Assembly (NCBI GenBank): GCA_018303045.1
Contig: JAGVYX010000053.1
Coordinates: 1 to 11,466 of the forward strand
Direction of reading: 5' to 3'
Length of the DNA stretch: 11,466 bases
From: Candidatus Woesearchaeota archaeon
GTDB taxonomy: Archaea > Nanobdellota > Nanobdellia > Woesearchaeales > GW2011-AR9
In this document: positions 1 through 5,603 of the stretch, piece by piece
Layout: the number at the start of each line of letters is the position of its first letter
Numbering within the stretch: position 1 is the first letter of the stretch
Notes under the pieces: model-generated
Databases searched by the model: none
What the model saw: the letters and a program-made list of their open reading frames with translations, nothing else
Told to the model about the DNA's origin: nothing
Position numbers and translations under genes: made by a program

Positions 1-1
1 G

Positions 2-362
2 AATGTGTTTCTCATCATAGTGTTGCTTTCCTTTCAGCTTTGGTTTTACTGAAAGATGCAGTGGATTTTAAAAAAAGAGAATATTTTTTAGTCCACTGAC
101 TAATAGTTCTTCGAGTCACCTTAATTCCATCATGCTGCCATAGATGGTATTGTGTTTTGAATAATGAAAATCCATCGATATGTTGATGCACTGCCCTCGA
201 GATGACTTTTGGATCATGCCTCATTCTCTCAAAACCATCAGGTTCAACAAACTGACGGTCGCAGGACCTACAAAGAAAACTCTTTTTTGTTCGCACCTTT
301 CTCTTACGAGTACCATTCTTAACAACATTTTTTGATTTGCAATAAATACATTTTTGGGACAT
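2..362 (-). pseudogene. frameshifted zinc-ribbon DDE transposase, 3' part outside window
   Basis: The uninterrupted frame (15-362) encodes 115 aa. It has an N-terminal zinc ribbon (CIYC near residue 5, CRSC near 31) followed by a helix-turn-helix-like stretch ending ISQWTKKYSLFLK. This is the usual N-terminus of IS6/IS240-like and related archaeal DDE transposases. The frame then stops at 15-17, far short of a transposase. The +1 frame is open from 67 to the window edge and reads SVKPKLKGKQHYDEKHI, which matches the conserved stretch around the first catalytic Asp (hDExhik). The gene is therefore frameshifted between about 67 and 18, close to a run of seven A (70-76; T on the coding strand). 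AAGGTG at 369-374 is a good Shine-Dalgarno 6 nt before the ATG. Inactivation, a sequencing error in the homopolymer, or recoding are all possible. The IS family is inferred from motif layout only. Confidence 0.72.
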
Positions 363-387
363 CTATTTCACCTTTAAAGAGATGAAA

Positions 388-435
388 AACATCAGAGTAT
401 TTATATCATTCGTTTAGTATACGGTATCTGATGTT
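388..435. repeat. inverted repeat upstream of transposase
   Basis: AACATCAGA (388-396) and TCTGATGTT (427-435) are perfect 9-bp inverted copies. Inside them GTAT (397-400) pairs with ATAC (419-422), leaving a 4-nt bulge. The element lies just 5' of the transposase start. It could be a transposon end, an operator or an mRNA/DNA hairpin; the sequence does not decide. Confidence 0.5.
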
Positions 436-480
436 ATAACCTAGATAAAATTTGGTTATTAAGAGATTAATAAAGATTAT

Positions 481-612
481 GATGTTATAACTTAAAGTTT
501 TTGATATTATAACTTAAAGTTTTTGATATTATAACTTAAAGTTTTTGATATTATAACTTAAAGTTTTTGATATTATAACTTAAAGTTTTTGATGTTATAA
601 CTTAAAGTTTTT
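481..612. repeat. six tandem copies of a 22-bp AT-rich unit (iteron-like)
   Basis: Six head-to-tail copies with no spacers start at 481, 503, 525, 547, 569 and 591. Each reads GATRTTATAAC followed by TTAAAGTTTTT. The first and last copies have G at the R position and the inner four have A; otherwise they are identical. A half copy (GATGTTATAAC) lies outside the array at 430-440. Each unit contains TTATAA, and in the first and last copies the palindrome GTTATAAC. The 22-bp period is about two helical turns, so protein sites would lie on one DNA face. It could be iterons of a replication origin or plasmid, a regulator array, or a minisatellite. It is not CRISPR, since there are no spacers. Confidence 0.9.
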
Positions 613-787
613 CTATCTTTCTTGATCCAAGAAATTTCTGTAACCAACAAAGAAACTTCCTTAGTAGTATACTAAAAATGCTAAATAATTGTGTACTCTT
701 TTTAGCCATTTTTATATATAACTAGTGATAATAATTGTACAAAAATATATCACACTTAGTTATAAAAGCAAATTATTACTTGCCGAG
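613..787. other. AT-rich non-coding stretch with short palindromes
   Basis: No convincing gene is seen. Short perfect palindromes occur at 665-674 (TAGTATACTA) and 735-742 (TTGTACAA). TAGTATAC also occurs at 415-422, so it flanks the 22-bp array on both sides. These may be chance in such AT-rich DNA. Confidence 0.4.
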
Positions 788-860
788 CCTAATTGTTTTA
801 GACAATAAGGTTCATTAGAATACCCCTTGCTTTTGACTACTTTGGGGGGGGGAGGGTCAG
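788..860 (+). mobile_element. possible IS200/IS605 right-end (omegaRNA-like) remnant
   Basis: There are two consecutive hairpins. The first is CCT-a-ATTGT-TTTAG-ACAAT-a-AGG at 789-811. The second is a weaker CCCC/GGGG pairing at 826-829 with the G run 844-852, ending GGGAGGGTCAG. The pattern of a C-rich stem closing into GGGG-AGGG-TCA is typical of the right ends of TnpB-encoding IS200/IS605 elements, and the same pattern recurs at 8949-8980. No tnpB or tnpA is present nearby. The call rests on pattern memory and needs a search. Confidence 0.35.
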
Positions 861-863
861 AAA

Positions 864-906
864 CTTTTATTAAAGATAAAAAAAAACCTAACCTAAATTA
901 GAGGTG
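864..906 (+). promoter_or_regulatory. TATA box and Shine-Dalgarno for the 914 gene
   Basis: A TATA-like CTTTTATTAAAG at 864-875 lies about 45 nt before the ATG, giving a predicted leader of roughly 18 nt. GAGGTG at 901-906 sits 7 nt before the ATG at 914 and fixes that start. Confidence 0.55.
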
Positions 907-913
907 CATTATC

Positions 914-1360
914 ATGTCTTCAAAACAAAATTCAAATTATATTATTTTAGCAATTGTCTTAGCGGTGGTTATTGTGGCGGTGATTCTTTTTTTTAATAAA
1001 AATAGTAACCTTGCTGACGAGAATGTTGCTGGAGAAGCAGGTCGTCATCATGGTAGGCGTTTCTCTACCCCTCCCCCCAGTACACCAACACCCTCATTTG
1101 TTCCTCGTGGCGGTAGTTGTCATGGTAATATTGAATGTGCTGGTTGGGCAAAAGGGGGTGCTAGTAGAATACTATTCTGTCGGTTAGGTCAATGCCAACT
1201 AATTGGAAGCGTTCGCGAGGGCGAAATGTGCTGGTCTGATTTAGAATGTGTCACTGGAACCGTCTGCAATAGTAATAAAATTTGTATAACACCTTCCAGT
1301 GGGCCTGTACGCCCTAGCACTGGTGGCCGCAGTCCTAGCGGCAGGACATATCAAAATTAA
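914..1360 (+). CDS. membrane-anchored Cys-rich surface protein (hypothetical)
   Basis: This is a 148-aa protein of unknown function. Residues about 9-27 form one hydrophobic transmembrane segment with a short polar N-terminus, so the rest is probably outside the cell (inferred). A low-complexity linker rich in Pro, Thr and Ser (about 51-64) precedes a Cys-rich region with eight Cys at 69, 75, 89, 94, 106, 112, 118 and 124. They form two modules of roughly C-x5-C-x(5-13)-C-x(4-5)-C, consistent with four disulfides and reminiscent of small extracellular disulfide modules. The C-terminus is Gly/Pro/Ser-rich. The start is supported by GAGGTG 7 nt upstream. It is convergent with the lipoprotein gene, with a T-rich stretch between them. 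It resembles the 8313 protein in architecture (anchor plus Cys-rich ectodomain), not in alignable sequence. Confidence 0.8.
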   Translation: MSSKQNSNYIILAIVLAVVIVAVILFFNKNSNLADENVAGEAGRHHGRRFSTPPPSTPTPSFVPRGGSCHGNIECAGWAKGGASRILFCRLGQCQLIGSVREGEMCWSDLECVTGTVCNSNKICITPSSGPVRPSTGGRSPSGRTYQN

Positions 1361-1365
1361 TTATA

Positions 1366-1390
1366 GAATTTTTTTACTATTATTTATTTC
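1366..1390 (+). terminator. T-rich terminator after the 914 gene
   Basis: A run of seven T at 1369-1375 followed by further T-rich sequence lies directly after the stop codon. This matches the U-tract terminators of archaea; no strong stem is seen. Confidence 0.45.
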
Positions 1391-2143
1391 TCAATTCAAC
1401 TGATCGGCAATATCCTTAGCTGCCTTATTTCCTAATTTGGATCTGGCTTTGCTTACCAATGGCTGCATTAATGGAGCAAAAATTTCCGGCGCGCCGGTAA
1501 TTTCAGCTACCAGGCGGCCATCCCGCTCCACTTTAAAATAATCGGTAGACTGAACATCGATTGAGGCTCGAGCAGTGATCTTGGTTCTTCCCAAATCAGC
1601 CAGCACGGACCGATCGTTATATTTCTTGGGCTCTTCGTACATTACATCTCCATGATCAATGGCCGCAGCAAATAGTTTCAAATATCCTATTACTTCAGCC
1701 GTAATCTGCTTGAGGCTCTTGGCAGCATCAGACAATGCAGTTACATCGGTATTTCGATCGTAAGTAGAAACAACACCATTGCTGTTAACGATAACTTTAT
1801 CCGGGGTTTTTCCATCGTATTGGATAGCGTCATCGCTGCCAAAAAGAGATTTAAACCCTTCCCGCGCCTTTTCTATAAGACTTAACCCTTTAGGAGCGCC
1901 ATCAATAATTTTCATCTGCGACCCGTCGGGAGCATCATAGGTAACGGTAGCTCCTGTGTCAGTGGCTACATAACGAGCGCTAGTGCTGTCCATGAAACGG
2001 CCAATAAACTCTTCATAAGTCTTTCCAGCAAAATCGGCTGATTTTTGCAGCGCTGGAGTTATAGTTTTACAGCCGTTTAAACCATAAAGGATACCTGCAA
2101 GACCAGCTCCCTTACTTAAGATTTCTCTTCGCGAATAAGACAT
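1391..2143 (-). CDS. putative Tat-exported lipoprotein, unknown function
   Basis: This is a 250-aa protein. The N-terminus reads S-R-R-E-I-L at residues 4-9, close to the twin-arginine motif SRRxFLK. A short hydrophobic stretch and a lipobox-like L-N-G-C with Cys25 follow. It is therefore predicted to be exported folded by the Tat route and anchored by lipid; this is inference from motifs. The remainder is soluble, with no further membrane segment and no domain I recognise. It has an acidic/basic mixed composition and a helical central part around residues 130-165. A TATA-like TTTAAAAA (2167-2174 on this strand) is centred about 27 nt before the ATG, which would give a leaderless mRNA. It lies 95 bp downstream of the TsaC gene on the same strand, so it probably has its own promoter rather than depending on read-through. 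Confidence 0.75.
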   Translation of the reverse strand: MSYSRREILSKGAGLAGILYGLNGCKTITPALQKSADFAGKTYEEFIGRFMDSTSARYVATDTGATVTYDAPDGSQMKIIDGAPKGLSLIEKAREGFKSLFGSDDAIQYDGKTPDKVIVNSNGVVSTYDRNTDVTALSDAAKSLKQITAEVIGYLKLFAAAIDHGDVMYEEPKKYNDRSVLADLGRTKITARASIDVQSTDYFKVERDGRLVAEITGAPEIFAPLMQPLVSKARSKLGNKAAKDIADQLN

Positions 2144-2166
2144 TTTAATTCAAAATAGTGGCCTTC

Positions 2167-2174
2167 TTTAAAAA
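2167..2174 (-). promoter_or_regulatory. TATA box of the lipoprotein gene (leaderless)
   Basis: TTTAAAAA, read on the plus strand, is centred 27 nt upstream of the start at 2143. With the usual archaeal spacing of 22-27 nt from TATA to transcription start, transcription would begin at or next to the ATG. Confidence 0.5.
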
Positions 2175-2238
2175 GATTATGCTGGAAAAGGCTTTACTCG
2201 AAATATCTTCAGGTTGGAACTATCCCAGGTGTTGTTCA

Positions 2239-2808
2239 TTATCGTTCTCTTGCTTCTTCCAGTTCAGGATTTACAATTTTAGATGGCCGGCCTTCCTTCG
2301 GTCCTTCATAAATAATAAATTCTACTCCCTTTTCAATATCCGGATCTAAATTTTCCAGAGAAGTCATAAACGGCTCGCCAGTCTTGTTGGCTGAAGTAGT
2401 AACTAAAGGAAGTTCTAATTTTTTGATTACTTTAGTAAACCAGTGATCGAGGTAGCGTATTCCAATAGTGCCTATCTCTGGAGCTACATTATCAGCCAGA
2501 GCTTTTTCATTTTTTAATGGAAGAATTAAAGTATAAGCTCCTGGCAATTTTTTTAACCATGTTTTAGCTTTAGGGCTAATCTGGCAATTTTTATTAACCC
2601 ATGACAAGGAAGGCGCGATAATGGAAAATGGCGCTGTTGGCCTTCCGGTTTTAAGCACCCGAATTTTTTTAACAGAATTTTTGTTTAGAGCATTGCAGCC
2701 GATTCCATACACCGTATCGGTAGGATAAATAAAAACAGCCCCTTGGATTATCTTCTCAACAATCTCCTCAAAGCGAATCTTTAATTCTGTCTGCGTCAGC
2801 ACTTCCAT
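2239..2808 (-). CDS. tsaC: threonylcarbamoyl-AMP synthase (TsaC/Sua5/YrdC family)
   Basis: This 189-aa enzyme is the size of short TsaC/YrdC proteins; the C-terminal domain of long Sua5 proteins is absent. Known role: it condenses L-threonine, bicarbonate and ATP into threonylcarbamoyl-adenylate, which is passed on to make t6A at position 37 of ANN-decoding tRNAs in the cytoplasm. Visible family signatures are YPTDTVYGIG (28-37), the KxGRP stretch near 53-57 followed by PFSII, the GPYT-like PGAYTLILP (89-97), GIRYL (116-120) and TTSAN (137-141). These line the nucleotide and threonine pocket. The C-terminus carries GRPSKIV, also typical. The ATG at 2808 has a TATA box centred about 27 nt upstream and no Shine-Dalgarno, suggesting a leaderless transcript. 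Other t6A genes (Kae1, Bud32) are not in this window. Confidence 0.92.
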   Translation of the reverse strand: MEVLTQTELKIRFEEIVEKIIQGAVFIYPTDTVYGIGCNALNKNSVKKIRVLKTGRPTAPFSIIAPSLSWVNKNCQISPKAKTWLKKLPGAYTLILPLKNEKALADNVAPEIGTIGIRYLDHWFTKVIKKLELPLVTTSANKTGEPFMTSLENLDPDIEKGVEFIIYEGPKEGRPSKIVNPELEEARER

Positions 2809-2822
2809 AAAATAGAAAAAAG

Positions 2823-2855
2823 AGGGGGCGGTTTATATTCTTTTCTCCGCCCCCT
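2823..2855 (-). terminator. hairpin terminator of microprotein operon, with tsaC TATA box in its loop
   Basis: A 9-bp GC-rich perfect stem pairs 2823-2831 with 2847-2855 around a 15-nt loop. On the minus strand it is followed by a run of six T (2816-2821), the layout of an intrinsic-type terminator for the microprotein genes. The loop contains AATATAAA (2832-2839, minus strand), placed correctly to be the TATA box of tsaC. Confidence 0.6.
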
Positions 2856-2878
2856 GACAGAGGTGTGTAAGTGGCAAT

Positions 2879-2992
2879 TTAAATAAAGGCATAACAATCA
2901 TAATAGTCGTCAACCAGTTCTGTCCGGACATATTTTTGACCGGGTTCCTGATATTTTTCCAATAAATAATTTATTCTATCTCTGATATTCAT
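2879..2992 (-). CDS. 37-aa microprotein, second gene of a two-gene operon
   Basis: This small ORF encodes 37 aa, beginning MNIRDRINYLLEKYQE and ending VDDYYDCYAFI. It is acidic at its C-terminus with four Tyr there, has no membrane segment, and belongs to no family I recognise. Its ATG overlaps the stop codon of the upstream 41-aa ORF as ATGA, the classical arrangement for translational coupling. GGAGG (3002-3006, minus strand) lies 9 nt before the ATG. An in-frame ATG at 3001 exists but is fused to the GGAGG, so 2992 is preferred. A hairpin with a T-run lies 24 nt after the stop. The combination of ribosome site, overlap and terminator is better support than the length alone would give. Confidence 0.55.
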   Translation of the reverse strand: MNIRDRINYLLEKYQEPGQKYVRTELVDDYYDCYAFI

Positions 2993-3114
2993 CTTAACCA
3001 TCCTCCGCTAAATTGCAAATTAAATGATTCTTCTTTAGGTATTGTTCTTTCGGTTAATTCCCGCACCTGCTGTTCAAACAAATTTCTGATGGTCTCGGTT
3101 GTTAAATCAATCAT
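2989..3114 (-). CDS. 41-aa microprotein, first gene of a two-gene operon
   Basis: This small ORF encodes 41 aa, starting MIDLTTETIRNLFEQQ and ending FSGGWLR. The N-terminal two-thirds is a probable amphipathic helix; function is unknown. GAGGTG (3120-3125, minus strand) is 5 nt before the ATG. A TATA-like TTTAAATA (3148-3156) is about 38 nt before it, giving a leader of about 12 nt that just includes the ribosome site. The last codons overlap the next ORF (ATGA), and its GGA-GGA codons double as that gene's Shine-Dalgarno. The paired layout could suggest a toxin-antitoxin or a two-subunit small complex, but nothing in the sequences proves either. Confidence 0.55.
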   Translation of the reverse strand: MIDLTTETIRNLFEQQVRELTERTIPKEESFNLQFSGGWLR

Positions 3115-3420
3115 GGCTTCACCTCAGAAACTTTCAGGACTAAGGTAGTTTAAATAGTCTAGCCGGGGTTGTCCAGTGGGTAGTGGCTTTTTGTTATTTT
3201 CAAGTAGATTTATGTTATGTGAACTGCCACGAGTTAGTTGCAATTTGCTCCTTCGCTAAAAGAAAAGAAGCGCAAGATTGATTACGGCTAATCAGTTCTT
3301 ATTTAGCATCATTAAACTGGAATATAAAACAACATCAAAAGGGGACACTTCGGCACTTCTTAAAACTGCGACCAGCAAAAATTAGAGAAACTGTTCGGAG
3401 ATACTGTTTTCACCATAATC
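3115..3420. promoter_or_regulatory. intergenic region between divergent microprotein and rps15 units
   Basis: The left part holds the microprotein promoter (TATA 3148-3156, SD 3120-3125). A perfect inverted repeat TGATTA-CGGC-TAATCA lies at 3279-3294, extendable by wobble pairs to about 9 bp. It could be an operator or a small hairpin. No gene is seen in the remainder. Confidence 0.45.
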
Positions 3421-3432
3421 TTTATATATAAA
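3421..3432 (+). promoter_or_regulatory. TATA box of rps15
   Basis: TTTATATATAAA is a near-ideal archaeal TATA box and the best in the window. It predicts a start near 3455 and a leader of about 70 nt in front of rps15. Confidence 0.7.
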
Positions 3433-3459
3433 CTAAGAAAACAAGTTTCTATTCAAGAG

Positions 3460-3519
3460 ATGCGCCGGTTTAGCGCTTGCGCATACTGGAGAGAGCAATA
3501 AAGCTAATTCTCCGCAGGT
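3460..3519 (+). promoter_or_regulatory. structured 5' leader of rps15
   Basis: Two hairpins are visible in the predicted leader. ATGCGC (3460-3465) pairs with GCGCAT (3479-3484) around 13 nt. GGAGA (3488-3492) pairs with TCTCC (3509-3513), with AGC/GCT (3494-3496 with 3503-3505) nested inside. AGGT (3516-3519), 7 nt before the ATG, is the likely ribosome site just after the second hairpin. Autogenous control by S15 is known in bacteria; here it is only a possibility. Confidence 0.4.
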
Positions 3520-3526
3520 TAATTAA

Positions 3527-3979
3527 ATGGCTAGAATGCATTCACGAAGCAAAGGAAAGAGCGGCAGTAAAATTCCTCCCAAAAGAGTTCCTTCCTGGGC
3601 TCCATTTAAGGGAAAGGAAGTAGAAAAACTAATTTTGAAATTGGGGAAGGCTGGAAAGGCTTCCAGTGAAATCGGATTAATTTTGAGAGATAGTTATGGT
3701 ATTCATAGCGTGAAAGCCCTGACTGGAAAAAAAGTAAATTCTATCTTGAAAGAGCAAGGCCTGGTTAGAACTCTGCCTGAAGACTTGTTAGCATTAATCA
3801 AAAAAATGATTGTTATTAAAACGCATCTGGAGCAAAATAAACAGGACCAGACAGCTAAGCGCGGTTTTACTCTGACTAATTCTAAAATCAGGCGTTTAGT
3901 AAAATTTTATAAAAGAACTCAGGTTTTAGATCCAAGTTGGGCTTTAGATACTGAAAGATTGAAAATTTATCTGGAATAA
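3527..3979 (+). CDS. rps15: 30S ribosomal protein S15 (archaeal uS15 type)
   Basis: This 150-aa protein has the length of archaeal/eukaryotic S15 (uS15, S13e type), well above the roughly 90 aa of bacterial S15. Role: it binds the central domain of 16S rRNA early in small-subunit assembly. The basic N-terminal extension begins MARMHSRSKGKSGS, the archaeal signature, and continues PPKRVPSW. The core contains the helical S15 fold: KEVEKLILKLGKAGK, SSEIGLILRDSYGI, then DLLALIKKMIVIKTHLEQN. The C-terminus is SKIRRLVKFYKRTQVLDPSW, where the basic residues contact rRNA. The start is fixed by the conserved MARMHS. In many archaea this gene is followed by a RecJ-like nuclease or other information-processing gene; here it is followed after 26 nt by an unrecognised HExxH protein. 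Confidence 0.96.
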   Translation: MARMHSRSKGKSGSKIPPKRVPSWAPFKGKEVEKLILKLGKAGKASSEIGLILRDSYGIHSVKALTGKKVNSILKEQGLVRTLPEDLLALIKKMIVIKTHLEQNKQDQTAKRGFTLTNSKIRRLVKFYKRTQVLDPSWALDTERLKIYLE

Positions 3980-4005
3980 AATTTATTTTCTTGTTTTAAT
4001 TTAAG

Positions 4006-5139
4006 ATGGCTGAAAAATATATTGTCCTTAAAAATATTGGCGAGGCTGTAAATCCTATAGGCTCAGCATTAATTCATGAAGTTGCTCACGCCCTTCACCA
4101 TGAAATTGATATTTATGATAACGGGATGTTTTCAAAAAAATGGTTTGAAAAACACTCTCCCCCGCCGCGGAGGACGGATGAACGGGGTCAACCTATACTC
4201 TGGCAGTCTCAGAATCTCAACGATCTTAAGCAAAGCGGCTCTCTGTCTTCTTATGCCAATTATGACGTGGAGATCGATCCAGAGATTAAAGTTACTTACT
4301 CTGGCAAAAAAACGGCTTGTTTATCTAAAAATAATCTAACTTTGTTCTATGAACCAGCTGATCTTAATAATGCCGTTTCTGCCGATCAAATCATTGGCAC
4401 TCTTCTGAGAGATAAATCTTATCTTCCGGAAAGAATGGCTCCCTTTCTGAGAGTAGTTATTCTTGATCCTTATGCCAGCCACCCTACTTTTAATAGCTCT
4501 TCTTTGTCCATAGTTAACCCATGGCATAGCCGCATTAGTGAAAACATTGCTATGCATACTGAGCAGTTTACTATTGCCGCGCTGTATCCTTTCTCGAATA
4601 AGAAGAATATTAATCGGATAAGGGAAGAACCCAAGCTGCAGGCTAAAGTAGAAGATTTAGCCCGGCAGGGATTTATTGCCGATGACACAGCTAATTTTCT
4701 GCTTGATTCGCAAGCCTCTACAAAAGCCTATTGCCGCGCTGAACGAAAAAAACTTCCCTATCCGCCATTTGTAGGGATAATTCCCGAAGAATTAACCGCT
4801 GCAGAAATAGCTTTGATGGATTGCCGATTTATAGCTGATGAAGTTACTGCTGGCAATCTTCTGGTTAGTTCCTGGCAATTTCAGGGAAGAACCTATTATA
4901 GCACCTCGAGGCTGGGATTTACAGCAGAAAGTCAATTAGCTCCTCAACTAAGAGATTTTATCTTGAACAGAAGCGATCTGGGAATTTTATGCTGTTTTGT
5001 AGGAAAACATCACTTGTTTCGTGATGAAAATATCGAAACGGTCTGGCTCTCCGGTTCAGGAATTAAATCAGCAGATGAATTTATTTCCCTAGAACGGTTA
5101 TTGAAACAAAAATTTAAGGCATTTAAAACTCAAGGATAA
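4006..5139 (+). CDS. unrecognised protein with HEVAH metallopeptidase-like motif
   Basis: This 377-aa protein lacks a signal peptide or membrane segment, so it is probably cytoplasmic. Near its N-terminus is IHEVAHALHHE with H24, E25 and H28, the zinc-binding HExxH of many metallopeptidases. A later SENIAMHTEQF (around residues 181-191) fits the ENxAxxxE helix that gives the third, Glu, ligand in gluzincins, and SSYA occurs between them (near 82-85). These are motif observations; the spacing is long and I recognise no named family. The HExxH begins only 23 residues in, leaving little room for the edge strand that normally precedes it. An in-frame stop lies just upstream, so no longer start exists. 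The second half (about 200-377) contains three scattered Cys and no recognised motif. It is likely co-transcribed with rps15, 26 nt upstream. It could be a peptidase or an inactive relative. Confidence 0.72.
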   Translation: MAEKYIVLKNIGEAVNPIGSALIHEVAHALHHEIDIYDNGMFSKKWFEKHSPPPRRTDERGQPILWQSQNLNDLKQSGSLSSYANYDVEIDPEIKVTYSGKKTACLSKNNLTLFYEPADLNNAVSADQIIGTLLRDKSYLPERMAPFLRVVILDPYASHPTFNSSSLSIVNPWHSRISENIAMHTEQFTIAALYPFSNKKNINRIREEPKLQAKVEDLARQGFIADDTANFLLDSQASTKAYCRAERKKLPYPPFVGIIPEELTAAEIALMDCRFIADEVTAGNLLVSSWQFQGRTYYSTSRLGFTAESQLAPQLRDFILNRSDLGILCCFVGKHHLFRDENIETVWLSGSGIKSADEFISLERLLKQKFKAFKTQG

Positions 5140-5166
5140 AAATAGAAAAAAAATCTAGAAGTTTAG
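5140..5166 (-). terminator. T-rich terminator of the winged-helix gene
   Basis: On the minus strand the sequence just after the stop at 5167 contains runs of eight and five T separated by a few bases, matching archaeal U-tract termination. It lies in the short convergent gap with the 4006 gene. Confidence 0.5.
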
Positions 5167-5460
5167 TTATAACATTGTTTTAATATTTTCAATGTTAGAA
5201 GCAATTTGCTGGCCTTTTTTGGTTAATTCCAACAATTTTAAGCGGCCTTCTTTTTTGAAATTAATTAACTCAGCTTTCTGCATCTCCTGCAAGATCTTGA
5301 CTACATGAGAATAAGTGCAATCAATTTGCTTGGCCAGAACTGAGGCATAGACACTCGAATTGGCATTCTTTAATTCCACCAGCATCATGGCTGGTTTTTC
5401 CCTGAAAAATACGTCAAAAATTTCTTTATTTTTAATCAAATTGAACCCCTCCGTCTTCAT
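5167..5460 (-). CDS. winged helix-turn-helix transcription regulator (MarR/ArsR-like)
   Basis: This 97-aa protein has the size and pattern of a minimal winged-helix regulator. A first helix (about 10-18) precedes SVYASVLAKQIDCTYSHVVK (residues 36-55), the helix-turn-helix with recognition helix starting at TYSHV. Then LQEMQKAELINFKKEGRLK supplies the wing and LLELTKKGQQIASNI the last helix. The pattern LTxKGxxIAxN is common to MarR-like archaeal regulators. No ligand-binding domain is present. It is transcribed away from the large Cys-rich secreted gene, with 143 bp between the start codons. That space holds an 8-bp inverted repeat and its own TATA-like sequence (GTTTAAATAT, 5493-5502). Control of the neighbour and of itself is therefore plausible but inferred. 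Confidence 0.85.
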   Translation of the reverse strand: MKTEGFNLIKNKEIFDVFFREKPAMMLVELKNANSSVYASVLAKQIDCTYSHVVKILQEMQKAELINFKKEGRLKLLELTKKGQQIASNIENIKTML

Positions 5461-5484
5461 CCCACACCCTTTGATTGTGGAGTA

Positions 5485-5502
5485 GAATATTCATATTTAA
5501 AC
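5485..5502 (-). promoter_or_regulatory. promoter of the winged-helix gene with adjacent palindrome
   Basis: A TATA-like GTTTAAATAT (5493-5502, minus strand) is centred about 37 nt before the ATG. It directly adjoins the perfect palindrome GAATATTC (5485-5492), which could be an autoregulatory site or chance. Confidence 0.4.
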
Positions 5503-5525
5503 ATTTATTGAATACAACAGTTATT

Positions 5526-5576
5526 TTGCAGAATACATTTAAGAATCTTCTGCAACACAGAGAAAGAATTTTAAAC
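5526..5576 (+). promoter_or_regulatory. inverted-repeat operator candidate and TATA box before the Cys-rich gene
   Basis: TTGCAGAA (5526-5533) and TTCTGCAA (5548-5555) are perfect inverted 8-mers with centres exactly 22 bp apart, about two turns of DNA, as expected for a dimeric regulator. The likely TATA box TTTTAAAC (5569-5576) follows 13 bp later, about 31 nt before the ATG at 5604. The winged-helix protein encoded divergently is the obvious candidate binder. Confidence 0.5.
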
Positions 5577-5603
5577 TATTAATGTTTAATTGAGAGAGAT
5601 AAG

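Noticed and set aside
66..76. Programmed -1 frameshift at T TTT TTA in the transposase
   Set aside because: The -1 frame meets a stop after seven codons; the catalytic region is in the +1 frame.
481..612. CRISPR array
   Set aside because: The 22-bp units abut directly with no spacers and no cas genes are nearby.
844..856. G-quadruplex
   Set aside because: A G9-A-G3 run could in principle stack, but the C-rich hairpin partner and similarity to the second IS-like end explain it better.
2158..2349. 63-aa plus-strand ORF opposite tsaC
   Set aside because: It is antisense to the conserved tsaC 3' end, with no ribosome site and an unlikely composition.
3163..3190. tRNA-like start (GCCGGGG followed by a D-arm-like GGGTAG)
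   Set aside because: No matching acceptor 3' strand, no T-arm GGTTC box and no acceptable anticodon arm follow.
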